Shown here: one piece after another, positions 50,111 through 58,802 of the stretch
How the letters are laid out: every line of letters begins with the position of its first letter
Position numbering within the stretch: the first letter of the stretch is position 1
Origin: Hyphomicrobiales bacterium
GTDB lineage: Bacteria; Pseudomonadota; Alphaproteobacteria; Rhizobiales; Phreatobacteraceae
Direction of reading: 5' to 3'
NCBI GenBank assembly: GCA_017304475.1
Contig: JAFKKV010000011.1
Location: 124,001 to 188,000 of the forward strand
DNA: 64,000 nt
The notes under the pieces: generated by a model
What the model saw: the letters and a program-made list of their open reading frames with translations, nothing else
The model's database searches: none
Told to the model about the DNA's origin: nothing
Program-made: the position numbers and the translations under genes

Positions 50111-51811
50111 GTGATCATTCTAGGCTTCTACCAGTCGCATGATGCCTGCGCGGCGCTCTATGACGACTACAAGGTCATCGCCTCCGTCGCGCTGGAGCGG
50201 GTCACCCGGATCAAGACCGACGGCTATCGTTTTCCCGCCGAGGCTGTCGCCGAGTGCCTGGCCCAGGCCGGCCTGACGGCGGATGCGATCGACGTCGTCT
50301 GCTATCCGCGCATGCGCTATCCGGCCGGCGAGGTGCACCGGGCCTTCCATCCCTTCGGCGGGTTGCTGCGCCAGCGCAAGGTCGATCCGATCGCGCCCTT
50401 GCGCGCCGGCAAGGCGGCGTCCCTCGCCGAGATCGTCGATGTCGACCGGTTCGGCCGCAACCACGGCCTGCCGGCCAAGGCCAAGCCGTTCTTCTACAAT
50501 CACCACATGGCCCATGCGCTGGCCACCCTCAGCCACATGCCGGTGGACGAGGCGCTGATCTATTCCTCTGATGGCGGCGGCGACGATGTGTTCTATTCGG
50601 CGCGCCTGCTGAAGGACGGCAAGCTGACCGACCTGTTCGGCGGCGAGGCCGACACGCTGAAAAAGCCCGTGCCGCAGCGGCCGGGCGACAGCCTCGGCAA
50701 GCTCTATGCCTATGTCACCGAGGCGCTCGGCTTCAAGGCGCTGCGCCACGAAGGCAAGGTCCTGGGGCTCGCCGCCTATGGCAAGCCGGTACATGCCGAC
50801 CGGCTGACCGCGCTCTATCAGGTCTCCGACGACGGCCAGATCCATTGCCGCCTGCCGCGCTGGCGCGTGCGCATGCTGGTCCGCTCGCTGAGTGCCAAGG
50901 CGTCGCGCGAGGACATGGCGGCGAGCGTCCAGCAGACGCTTGAAACCGTCTGCCTCGATGCTCTCGCCAAGATGCTGAAGCGCCATCCGGTGCGCCATCT
51001 CGGGCTGTCGGGCGGCGTCTTCGCCAATGTGAAGCTGACCCAGCGCATTGCCGAACGCTTCGACCTCGACGAGATCTTCGTCTATCCCGCCATGTCCGAC
51101 CAGGGCGAGGCGGATGGCGGCGTGCTCGAATATCTGCTCGCCCGCGACGGCCTGGAAACCTGGCTGAAGCAGCGCGAGCGGCTCACCACCGTCTATCGCG
51201 GCCGCGACTATGAGGCGGCGGTCGAGGCGAGCTTCACGGCGGGCGGCGCGGCCCGCCGGCCGGTCGCCGATCCGATCGAGGAGGCGGCCTCCCTGATCGC
51301 CGCCGGCCAGATCGTCGGCACCTATCTCGGCCGGATGGAATATGGTCCGCGCGCGCTCGGCGCCCGTTCGATCATGGCGAGCCCCGTCGACCGCTCGATC
51401 AATGACTGGCTGAACAAGCGGCTCGACCGCACCGACTTCATGCCGTTCGCGCCGGTGGTCCGGGCCGAACGGGCGCGCGACCTGTTCCTCCTGCCGGAAT
51501 CGCTGATCTACACCGCCAATTTCATGACGGTGACCTGCGACGTGAAGCCGGAATGGCGCGACCGCATCCCGGCTTGCGTCCATGTCGACGGCACCGCGCG
51601 GCCGCAGATCATCCATCGCGAGCAGAACCCGGTCTATTACGACGTGCTGCACGCCTATGAGCGCAAGACCGGCATCCCGGCTTTGATCAATACCTCGTTC
51701 AACGTCCACGAGGAGCCGATCATCAACCGGCCCGAGGAGGCGCTGCGCGCCTTGAAGGAGGGGCGTGTCGACCACCTCCTGTCGACCAACGGAATCTGGT
51801 CTCCGGCCTGA
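50111..51811 (+). CDS. Carbamoyltransferase (NodU/CmcH/TobZ family)
   Basis: A 566-residue enzyme that transfers a carbamoyl group from carbamoyl phosphate through carbamoyl-adenylate. The N-terminal Kae1-like domain has ILGFYQSHDACAALY and the metal-binding NHHMAHALAT (about 133-142), then LGLSGGVFANVKL and GRMEYGPRALGARSI; the C-terminal YrdC-like part ends FNVHEEPIINRPEEAL. Members modify Nod factors, antibiotics or surface glycans. GTG 50111 is the start. The acceptor is unknown and no glycosyl or antibiotic genes are nearby. Confidence 0.93.
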   Translation: MIILGFYQSHDACAALYDDYKVIASVALERVTRIKTDGYRFPAEAVAECLAQAGLTADAIDVVCYPRMRYPAGEVHRAFHPFGGLLRQRKVDPIAPLRAGKAASLAEIVDVDRFGRNHGLPAKAKPFFYNHHMAHALATLSHMPVDEALIYSSDGGGDDVFYSARLLKDGKLTDLFGGEADTLKKPVPQRPGDSLGKLYAYVTEALGFKALRHEGKVLGLAAYGKPVHADRLTALYQVSDDGQIHCRLPRWRVRMLVRSLSAKASREDMAASVQQTLETVCLDALAKMLKRHPVRHLGLSGGVFANVKLTQRIAERFDLDEIFVYPAMSDQGEADGGVLEYLLARDGLETWLKQRERLTTVYRGRDYEAAVEASFTAGGAARRPVADPIEEAASLIAAGQIVGTYLGRMEYGPRALGARSIMASPVDRSINDWLNKRLDRTDFMPFAPVVRAERARDLFLLPESLIYTANFMTVTCDVKPEWRDRIPACVHVDGTARPQIIHREQNPVYYDVLHAYERKTGIPALINTSFNVHEEPIINRPEEALRALKEGRVDHLLSTNGIWSPA

Positions 51812-51900
51812 AATATTCGGCGCGCGCGAACCATTTCCGCGCCGTCATCCAGACACATTGGCCATGCGAAATAAGGTGGTTGCTTCGCTGGGGAGCGTTC

Positions 51901-52455
51901 ATGCGCCGCCTTGTCCGCCCGTTCATCGTCATTGCCGCGATCATCATCCTGGTCGAGACCTGGCTGTGGGAGCGCATCGGCCCGCAGATCCGCCGGGTCA
52001 TCGACGCCCTGCCTTTCGCCAGGCTGAAACAGGCGATCCATGACGGGCTGGAGCGGCTGCCACCCTATGCGACGCTCGGCGTCTTCATCATCCCAGTGCT
52101 GCTGCTGATCCCGTTCAAGCTCACCGGCCTGTCGCTGATCGGCCACGGCCATGTCGTTCTCGGCTGCGGCGTCTTCCTGCTCGCCAAGGTGGTCGGCGTC
52201 GGCCTCGAAGCCTTCCTGTTCGAGGCCTGCAAGCCGAAGCTCCTGGAGATCGGCTGGTTCGTCCGCGTCTACGACACCTGGAATCGCTGGGTCGTCTGGG
52301 CACATGGCTATATCGACCCGGTGAAGAAGCGCCTGCAGGCCTATACCCGCCTGGTCCGCGGCGGCCGTTCCGGCCGGGCCTTCAAGCTGCTCATGCGTTT
52401 CCGCCGCATCCAGCGCGAGCGTGCCGCTGAAATGGCGGGGGCCGCCGGCGCCTGA
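51901..52455 (+). CDS. Hypothetical membrane protein
   Basis: A 184-residue protein with an N-terminal helix (PFIVIAAIIILVETWLWERI), a second and possibly a third hydrophobic stretch (GVFIIPVLLLIPFKLTGLSL; HVVLGCGVFLLAKVVG) and a basic C-terminal end. ATG 51901 follows GGGGAG; a TTG at 51880 is in frame. It follows the carbamoyltransferase by 90 bp. No recognised function. Confidence 0.82.
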   Translation: MRRLVRPFIVIAAIIILVETWLWERIGPQIRRVIDALPFARLKQAIHDGLERLPPYATLGVFIIPVLLLIPFKLTGLSLIGHGHVVLGCGVFLLAKVVGVGLEAFLFEACKPKLLEIGWFVRVYDTWNRWVVWAHGYIDPVKKRLQAYTRLVRGGRSGRAFKLLMRFRRIQRERAAEMAGAAGA

Positions 52456-52480
52456 GTTCGGTCCTCCCGTCAGACCGGGC

Positions 52481-52871
52481 GTTCGCAAACATCTCGGAAG
52501 TCCGCGTTTTTTCAGTGTGTTGTGCGACGGCGTGCGATTCTTCGAGGCTCGCGCCGGAACCACCATCCTCACCTCTCCCCGGCGGGGAGAGGTCGGCTGC
52601 ATAGCGAGTGCGAACGCATCTCGCGTTCGCGCGATGCTATGAGGCCGGGAGAGGGGGAGTTGCAGCTTCAGAACAAGGCTTTACGCGTTTCGCATGGTGA
52701 CTTCTCGTCTCGCGCCTCGCCCCCTCTCCCGACCTTTCGCTACGCCCAAGGTCGACCTCTCCCCGCCGGGGAGAGGTGAGGGCGCGTGGTTCCGACGCGA
52801 ACCTCGAAGGACGGCAAACTGTCGCGCAACACACTGAAACGACGCGGATTTCTGAGATGTGTGGCGAGCGC
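52481..52871. mobile_element. MITE-like element with about 115-bp inverted ends
   Basis: The left end (52481-52596) and the right end (52755-52871) are inverted copies, about 85% alike by eye: for example CAGTGTGTTG, CTTCGAGG, GGAACCAC and CTCACCTCTCCCCGGCGGGG occur in the same order in both. The core forms further hairpins: GCGAACGC/GCGTTCGC inside CATAGC/GCTATG (about 52598-52642), and a GGGAGAGGGGG/CCCCCTCTCCC pair. No gene is present. The whole could fold into one long stem. The remaining gap to 52986 shows nothing. Confidence 0.7.
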
Positions 52872-52986
52872 CAGGCCAAGCGGCCGAGGGTCGGGTATCC
52901 GGGATATCTCGTCACCGTCGCCGGCGGCCAAACCCCCGAAACTCAGGGGTGGCCGCAATCGCAAGGTGGCCGCAACGCGGCTCTGC

Positions 52987-53670
52987 TCAGCGTCCGCCCT
53001 TCGCCTCCAGCAATTGCGCGATCTCGCGATAACCCCTTTGCCGGGCGTGCCGGAGCGGGGTGACGCTGTCCTTGTCGGCGAGATTGGGATTGGCGCCCGC
53101 CTCGAGCAGCAGCTTGACGATCGCGATATGGCGCGGGCCGCCATCGGACAGGATGATCGCCTCGATCAGGCCGGTCCAGCCGAGCCGGTTGACATGGTCG
53201 ACGGCGACGCCGGCGCGGATCAGCTCGGCGACGGTTTCGACATGGCCGCGCTCACAGGCCGGGATCAGCGCCGTGCCGCCGAAACGGTTGGTACTTTTCA
53301 GATCCGCGCCATGGGCGAGCGTCAGCTTCAGGATCTCCAGGTGGCCGCGGGCGCCGGCATAGAGATAGGCGCTGTCCTGGATGCCGTCCTTGGCATTGAC
53401 GTCGGCGCCGGCGGCGATCAGCAGCCTGGCCGCGGCGACATGATTGCCATGGGTGGCGATCAGCACGACGGGCGCATCGTTGAGGCCACGGGCATTGGGA
53501 TTGGCGCCCTGGCCGAGCAGCCGCTCGATCGCTGCGGCATCGCCGGTCTGCGCTGCCGCGATCAGCTGCCGGTCGAGGCTAGCATTGGCCGCCTGACCCG
53601 ATCCTCTGGACATGGCGAGCGCTCCAAGCGTGATGAGGCCGATCAGCAGCCGGCTTCTGGTCAGGATCAT
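52987..53670 (-). CDS. Exported ankyrin-repeat protein
   Basis: A 227-residue protein with a signal peptide (RLLIGLITLGALAMSRGSGQ, cleavage near AANA) and about five to six ankyrin repeats, for example LIAAAQTGDAAAIERLLGQG and HVAAARLLIAAGADVNAKDG, then HIAIVKLLLEAGANPNLADK. Ankyrin repeats bind other proteins, here in the periplasm or outside. ATG 53670 is chosen because it opens the signal peptide; the frame extends to 53958 without coding character. Confidence 0.88.
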   Translation of the reverse strand: MILTRSRLLIGLITLGALAMSRGSGQAANASLDRQLIAAAQTGDAAAIERLLGQGANPNARGLNDAPVVLIATHGNHVAAARLLIAAGADVNAKDGIQDSAYLYAGARGHLEILKLTLAHGADLKSTNRFGGTALIPACERGHVETVAELIRAGVAVDHVNRLGWTGLIEAIILSDGGPRHIAIVKLLLEAGANPNLADKDSVTPLRHARQRGYREIAQLLEAKGGR

Positions 53671-54124
53671 CGGCGGCCCCCAGCCACGTTTATCGACAGC
53701 TAGCTGCCATGCGTGGCGGTGACAAGGCGTCACGAAAAGCCGCGCGCAGCCCTGATCATCCGTGATCTCGCACCTGCGGCAAGTCATCGGGTACCATGGT
53801 GCCGACGAAGTGCGGCCTTGCCCTAGCGTCGCGTGGCTCCCGTCGTCGCAATGAATATGGCGAGATCGTGTCTCGATTGACGGTTTGTTCAGAGCAGGCT
53901 CGCGCAGCACCTGCCGCGCAATCGCTTCTATTGGCTTCGGCTGTCGATGAATTTGCAAGTATCAAGAGTAATGCAAAGAATGACAATAATATTCCGCGCC
54001 GGCTTGTTTCGTCTCTTCACGTCGCATTAACGATCTTCTTGTTAGCGCAGTGAGTAACGACTCGCGCCCTGCCAGCATCCGCAGCACCGCGCGAGCATAG
54101 GCCGAGCTGCTGGAGTCTGCCCTC
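53671..54124. other. Intergenic region between ankyrin gene and chemoreceptor
   Basis: A 454-bp divergent gap. The part nearest the chemoreceptor (53950-54060) is A+T-rich, as expected for a promoter, but no clear -35/-10 pair was found. A short plus-strand frame at 53796-54053 has no ribosome site or protein-like character. Confidence 0.5.
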
Positions 54125-55831
54125 ATGTCGTTCCTCGCGCGTTTCCGCGTTCTGACCAAGGTCCTGTCGATCGTCGGTTTCCTGTCGCTGATCGCCAGCG
54201 TGGTGGCCGGCCTCGGCATCGTCTCGTTGAAGTCGCTGAGCGATGCGACCGATGCCATGGAGGCCGCTTCCGGCGGCGCGCTCGGCGCGACCCGCCTCGG
54301 CTCGATCGTGCTGTCGCTCAACCGCGCCGAGTTCCAGCTCGCCGGGGATCCGCGGCCCGAGGTGATCCAGGCCATTCGCAAGCCGATCGACGAGGACATC
54401 GCGCGCTTCCGCCAGCGTCTCGTCGAGACCCGCCGCGGCCTGGACGCCGAGGACATGGCGGCGCTGCGTGAGATCGAACAGACCTTCGAGGCTTATCAGA
54501 AGGAATTGCGCGGCACCTTCGTCGCGGCGGAAGCGGTGCGCAATTTCCAGGCTTCCGAGGAATTGCAGCGCCTGCAGCGCGAGGCTCTGTCGAGCCAGGC
54601 GGTGGCCGAGAAGCTGCGGCTGGCGGTGCGGGCGCTGGGCGACAAGCTCGACCAGCGCGTCGCCACGGTGTCGCGCGCCGCGACCGCCGAATATCAGCGG
54701 TCCTCCATGGTGCTGACCGCCATTGCCGGCTTCGGCATCGCGATCGGCCTGGTCTTCGGCTTCCTGGTCGGCCAATACGGCATTGCCCGCCCGATCCGCT
54801 CGATCGTCGCGATCCTGCAGCGTCTCGCCGGCGGCGACTATGCCACCGCCGTGACCGGCTCCGAGCGGCGCGACGAGGTCGGCGAGGTCGCCAAGGCGGC
54901 CCTGGTGTTCAAGGATAACGGCCTGGACAAGATCCGCCTCGAGCAGGAGCAGGAACGCGCCAAGGCGCAGAGCGAAGCCGACAAGCGCGTCGCCATGGCC
55001 GAACTGGCCGATGGCTTCGAGCGGGCGGTGGGCGGCATCGTCAACGCGGTGTCGTCGGCGGCGACCGAGCTGCAGGCCGCGGCCCAGACCATGACCGCTT
55101 CGGCGGAAGAAACCTCGGCCCAGTCGCTGGCGGTGGCCAGTGCCTCCGAGGAGGCCTCCACCAATGTCCAGACGGTGGCGACGGCCGCCGAGGAGCTGTC
55201 GATCTCGGTGCAGGAAATCAGCCGCCAGGTCAGCGAATCCGCCACCATCGCCACCCAGGCCGCCGGCGATGCCGACGGCACGGCGGAGAAGATGCGCCGC
55301 CTGTCGGTGGCGGCCCAGAAGATCGGCGACATTGTCGGCCTGATCAGCAATATCGCCGGCCAGACCAATCTCCTGGCGCTCAATGCGACGATCGAGGCAG
55401 CCCGCGCCGGCGAGGCCGGCAAGGGCTTCGCGGTGGTCGCCTCCGAGGTCAAGGCCCTGGCCGACCAGACCGCCAAGGCGACCGCCGAGATCAGCGCTCA
55501 GGTTGCCGACATTCAGGCCTCGACCACCGAGTCGGAAGCCGCCATCCAGGGCATTACCGGGGTGATCAGGCGGATCAACGATACCGCGAGCTCGATCGCC
55601 GCGGCCGTCGAGGAACAGGGCGCCGCCACCCAGGAAATCGCCCGCAACGTCGCCCAGGCTTCGGCCGGCACCTCCGAGGTTTCGTCCAATATCGCGGGCG
55701 TCACCCAGGCCGCGGCCGAATCCAGTGCGGCCTCCAGCCAGGTCCTGTCATCGGCCTCCGACCTGTCGCGCCAATCGGAAATGCTGCGCGGCGAACTGCA
55801 CAAGTTCCTGGGCAATGTCCGCGCTGCCTGA
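54125..55831 (+). CDS. Methyl-accepting chemotaxis protein
   Basis: A 568-residue chemoreceptor. TM1 at about 11-33 ([20 protein letters not shown]), a helical sensor domain of about 160 residues (four-helix-bundle type), TM2 at about 197-218 ([20 protein letters not shown]), a HAMP domain at about 220-275 ([20 protein letters not shown]) and a signalling domain whose hairpin tip reads [20 protein letters not shown] (about 411-430). The tip sequence is highly conserved and binds CheA/CheW. Ligand unknown. No other che genes are near. Confidence 0.95.
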   Translation: MSFLARFRVLTKVLSIVGFLSLIASVVAGLGIVSLKSLSDATDAMEAASGGALGATRLGSIVLSLNRAEFQLAGDPRPEVIQAIRKPIDEDIARFRQRLVETRRGLDAEDMAALREIEQTFEAYQKELRGTFVAAEAVRNFQASEELQRLQREALSSQAVAEKLRLAVRALGDKLDQRVATVSRAATAEYQRSSMVLTAIAGFGIAIGLVFGFLVGQYGIARPIRSIVAILQRLAGGDYATAVTGSERRDEVGEVAKAALVFKDNGLDKIRLEQEQERAKAQSEADKRVAMAELADGFERAVGGIVNAVSSAATELQAAAQTMTASAEETSAQSLAVASASEEASTNVQTVATAAEELSISVQEISRQVSESATIATQAAGDADGTAEKMRRLSVAAQKIGDIVGLISNIAGQTNLLALNATIEAARAGEAGKGFAVVASEVKALADQTAKATAEISAQVADIQASTTESEAAIQGITGVIRRINDTASSIAAAVEEQGAATQEIARNVAQASAGTSEVSSNIAGVTQAAAESSAASSQVLSSASDLSRQSEMLRGELHKFLGNVRAA

Positions 55832-55842
55832 CACCGGACAAG

Positions 55843-55875
55843 GCGAAGGCGGAGCCGTCGCGGCTTCGCCTTCGC
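55843..55875. terminator. Hairpin after the chemoreceptor gene
   Basis: GCGAAGGCGGAGCCG and CGGCTTCGCCTTCGC form a 15-bp stem with one G-U pair and a 3-base loop, 12 bp past the stop. No T-run follows. Confidence 0.5.
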
Positions 55876-56005
55876 GCTCGGAAACGACACTGGCTCGCGG
55901 TCTTGCATGAGACCGGACGCATTTCCAGCGGCATCAATTCATTCTATGCACCTGTCTGAAGCCGGCGCGGCGTGACGCCGGCCGGTCGCGGCAGGAGCCT
56001 TGTCC

Positions 56006-56920
56006 ATGCGTATCGACTTCCTCGGGCTCGAGGCCTTCGTCGCGATCGCCGAGCGCGGCAGTTTCAACCGCGCGGCGGCCCATCTCAACCTGTCGCAGAC
56101 GGCGCTCAGCCATCGCATGAAGAAGCTCGAGGACGATCTCGGGGTTCGCCTGCTCACCCGCACCACCCGCCAGGTGACCCTGACCCCGGCCGGCCTCGAA
56201 TTGCTGCCCAAGGCGCAGGGGGTGATGGCGGAGCTGACCTCGTCCTTCGTGGCGCTGCGCGATCGCGGCCGGGAGCGGCTTGAGCGCATCGCCATCGGCT
56301 GCCTGCCGACGATCGCGGTCGCCTATTTGCCCACCGTGCTGGCGGCGTTCAGGCAGGCCCATCCGCAGGTCGGCGTGCGCGTCTATGACAATTCCGCCAC
56401 CGAGATCGCCGAACATGTCCAGGCCGGCCGCGCCGAATTCGGCCTGACCATCGTCGCCGCCAATCGCTGGGACCTGGAGATCCGGCCGCTGCTGAAGGAA
56501 CCCTTCATGCTGGTCTGCCCCGAGGGCCATGCGCTGGCGCGCGAGCCGGCGGTCAACTGGTCGGCGCTCGAAGGGGTGCCGCTGGTGCGCATCGCGCCGC
56601 AGACCGGCAACCGCGTGCTGATCGACGACGCCCTCGGTTCGCGCCGGGAAAATCTCGACTGGCGCTACGAGGTCCAGCATGTGGCGACCGCGGTCAGCAT
56701 GGTCAGGGCCGGCATCGGCCTGACCATCGTGCCGCGCCTGGCCTTCGGCGCGGTCGACCCGGCCGGCGTCGTCGCGCTGTCGCTGCGCAATCCCGGCGTC
56801 ACCCGCACGCTCGGCATCGTCTCCAAGCACGGCATTCCGCCGTCGCCGCCGGCGGCGACCTTGCTCGAACTGATCGTCGCCCATTTGCGTGAAGGGGCGA
56901 AAGGCGACGGCGATAGCTGA
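56006..56920 (+). CDS. LysR-family regulator of the aromatic cluster
   Basis: A 304-residue LTTR with the helix-turn-helix in FNRAAAHLNLSQTALSHRMK (about 22-41) and the effector domain from about 92. ATG 56006 follows GCAGGAG. It precedes the dehydrogenase-LigI-TctC genes on the same strand and is the only regulator in the cluster, so it probably senses a pathway intermediate. Confidence 0.92.
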   Translation: MRIDFLGLEAFVAIAERGSFNRAAAHLNLSQTALSHRMKKLEDDLGVRLLTRTTRQVTLTPAGLELLPKAQGVMAELTSSFVALRDRGRERLERIAIGCLPTIAVAYLPTVLAAFRQAHPQVGVRVYDNSATEIAEHVQAGRAEFGLTIVAANRWDLEIRPLLKEPFMLVCPEGHALAREPAVNWSALEGVPLVRIAPQTGNRVLIDDALGSRRENLDWRYEVQHVATAVSMVRAGIGLTIVPRLAFGAVDPAGVVALSLRNPGVTRTLGIVSKHGIPPSPPAATLLELIVAHLREGAKGDGDS

Positions 56921-56929
56921 GCCTGTTGG

Positions 56930-56995
56930 GAGAGTGACATCAAAACTCTCATTTGATTCATGGGTCGGCTTTCGCTTCTGTGTCGTCAATTGACG
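56930..56995. promoter_or_regulatory. Two perfect dyads before the aromatic operon
   Basis: GAGAGT-N9-ACTCTC (56930-56950) and CGTCAATTGACG (56984-56995) lie in the 112-bp gap between the LysR gene and the dehydrogenase gene. The first has the dimensions of a LysR operator. Confidence 0.45.
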
Positions 56996-57032
56996 TTCAC
57001 GCTGGGCGGCCCCTGCGGGCCGGCGGGGATCT

Positions 57033-57851
57033 ATGACCAACACCTTGTCTTTGGCGCTGATCGGCTTCGGCGAGGTCGGCCAGACCTTTTCCCGGCAATG
57101 GCTGGCGCGCGGCGATGTCAGCGTCACGGCCTATGACATCCTGTTCGACGACACCGCCAGGGCCGAGGCCCATCGCGCGCTGGCCGGCGGCATCGGCGTG
57201 ACGCCGGCGACTTCCGCCGCCCGTGCCATTGCCGGCGCGGATATCGTCGTCTCGGCGGTGACCGCCTCCGCCGTGCTCGACGTCGCCGGCGCGGCCGCCC
57301 CCTTCCTCAAGGCCGGACAGGTCTTTTTCGACGTCAATTCGGCCTCGCCCACCACCAAGCGGCAGGCCGCCGAACGGATTCAGGCAGCCGGCGCCGCTTA
57401 TGTCGAGGGCGCGGTGATGGCGCCGGTCGGGCCTTATGGCATTCGCGTGCCGATCCTGGCTGGCGGACCGGAGGCCGCGCGCGTCGCGGTCCTGCTCAAC
57501 GCCATCGGCATGGATGTCACCGCGGTCGCCGTCGAGCACGGCCGCGCCTCGGCGATGAAGCTCTGCCGGTCGATCATGATCAAGGGCATCGAGGCGCTGA
57601 TCGTCGAGAGCGCCGCCTCGGCCAAGGCCTGGAATGTCGAGGCCGAGGTTTTCGGCAGCCTCGCCGAGACCTTCCCGTCGATCGACTGGCCGGCGCTCGC
57701 GGCCAACATGGCCGAGCGCGTGGAAAAGCATGGTGTCAGGCGCGCCGCCGAAATGCGCGAGGCCGCCGAGATGGTCGCCGATCTCGGCATCGATCCGGGC
57801 CTTTGCCGCGCTGTCGCGGACGCTCAACAGCGTGGCGCCAAGCCGAAATGA
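57033..57851 (+). CDS. NAD(P)-dependent oxidoreductase, DUF1932 type
   Basis: A 272-residue protein of the 6-phosphogluconate/3-hydroxyisobutyrate dehydrogenase superfamily: N-terminal Rossmann fold with LALIGFGEVGQTFSRQW (GxGxxG, about 7-23), a hinge with FFDVNSASPTTKRQ and a helical C-terminal DUF1932 half (SAMKLCRSIMIKGIEALIVE). The substrate is unknown. It is not the Gfo/Idh-type LigC. It is ATGA-coupled to the LigI-like gene, so it probably acts on a related hydroxy- or oxo-acid. Confidence 0.85.
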   Translation: MTNTLSLALIGFGEVGQTFSRQWLARGDVSVTAYDILFDDTARAEAHRALAGGIGVTPATSAARAIAGADIVVSAVTASAVLDVAGAAAPFLKAGQVFFDVNSASPTTKRQAAERIQAAGAAYVEGAVMAPVGPYGIRVPILAGGPEAARVAVLLNAIGMDVTAVAVEHGRASAMKLCRSIMIKGIEALIVESAASAKAWNVEAEVFGSLAETFPSIDWPALAANMAERVEKHGVRRAAEMREAAEMVADLGIDPGLCRAVADAQQRGAKPK

Positions 57852-58741
57852 GTGAAGCAGTGATGAACCAGCCCGAACCGACCATTCTGGCGCCCGATCC
57901 CGACACGAGGACGCCGGCCTTCACGCTGCCGCCGCTGACCTGCGACAGCCATTGCCACATCTTCGGACCGCATGCGCGCTACCCCTATGCGCCCGGCCGC
58001 TCCTATACGCCGCATGACGCGCCGCTTTCGGCCTTCCGCGCGCTGCACGGCAAGCTCGGCGTCGAGCGCGCCGTCATCGTCAACGCCACCTGCCACGGCC
58101 GCGACAACAGCGTGGTGACCGATGCCATCGCCGAGAGCGGCGGGCGCTATCTCGGCGTCGCCAATATCGACGAAAGCTTCACCGACCGGGAGCTCGAAAG
58201 GCTGACCGAGCAAGGCATTCGCGGCTGCCGCTTCACCTTCGTGCGGCGGCTCGGCGCGGTGCCGGATCTCGCCGCGTTCCAGCGCATCGTCCAGCGCATC
58301 AAGCCGCTCGGCTGGCATGTCGACCTCTATTTCGAGGCCCAGGACGTGCCGGATTTCGTGCCCATGCTGCGGGCGCTGCCGCTCACCTATGTGATCGACC
58401 ATATGGGTGGCGTCCGGGCTGGCGCGATCCACGACGCCGCCTCCTTCGCGGCGCTGGTCGAATTGCTGCGCACCGACGAGAAGTGCTGGATGAAGGTGAC
58501 CGGGCCCGAGCGCATCAGCGCGGCCGGTCCGCCCTTCCACGACGTCGTGCCCTTTGCCAAGGCGCTGATCGCGGCGGCGCCCGAGCGTGTGCTCTGGGGC
58601 ACCGACTGGCCGCATCCCAACGTCAAGCTGATGCCGAACGACGGCGATCTCGTCGACATCGTGCCCCATTACACCACCGATCCGGCGCTGCAGCAGGCGC
58701 TGCTCGTCGACAATCCCGCGCGGCTCTACCGTTTCGCCTGA
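57848..58741 (+). CDS. ligI: LigI-like 2-pyrone-4,6-dicarboxylate hydrolase
   Basis: A 297-residue amidohydrolase. DSHCHIFGPHARYPYAPG (about 35-52) with the HxH site, NATCHGRDNSVV (about 80-91), FTFVRR, the metal-site VIDHMGGV and the late Asp in VLWGTDWPHPN (about 255-265) follow the LigI pattern closely. LigI opens the lactone of 2-pyrone-4,6-dicarboxylate to 4-oxalomesaconate in the 4,5-cleavage routes of protocatechuate and gallate. The galD, galB and ligK genes nearby strengthen the call. Confidence 0.86.
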   Translation: MSEAVMNQPEPTILAPDPDTRTPAFTLPPLTCDSHCHIFGPHARYPYAPGRSYTPHDAPLSAFRALHGKLGVERAVIVNATCHGRDNSVVTDAIAESGGRYLGVANIDESFTDRELERLTEQGIRGCRFTFVRRLGAVPDLAAFQRIVQRIKPLGWHVDLYFEAQDVPDFVPMLRALPLTYVIDHMGGVRAGAIHDAASFAALVELLRTDEKCWMKVTGPERISAAGPPFHDVVPFAKALIAAAPERVLWGTDWPHPNVKLMPNDGDLVDIVPHYTTDPALQQALLVDNPARLYRFA

Positions 58742-58802
58742 CACGCGCGAAGCCGGTGCCGCCGCCCATGTTTTTTGCCCCCGGAACCGGGCTGGAGAAG
58801 AG

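Noticed and set aside
52481..52871. CRISPR-like array in the palindrome-rich gap
   Set aside because: The repeats are inverted, not evenly spaced direct repeats, and there are no spacers or cas genes.
53671..53958. N-terminal extension of the ankyrin protein
   Set aside because: The signal peptide begins at 53670; the extension is non-conserved-looking and contains many Cys/Arg/His typical of untranslated sequence.
53796..54053. Plus-strand 85-codon frame before the chemoreceptor gene
   Set aside because: No ribosome site, and the composition changes halfway from G+C-rich to A+T-rich promoter-like sequence.
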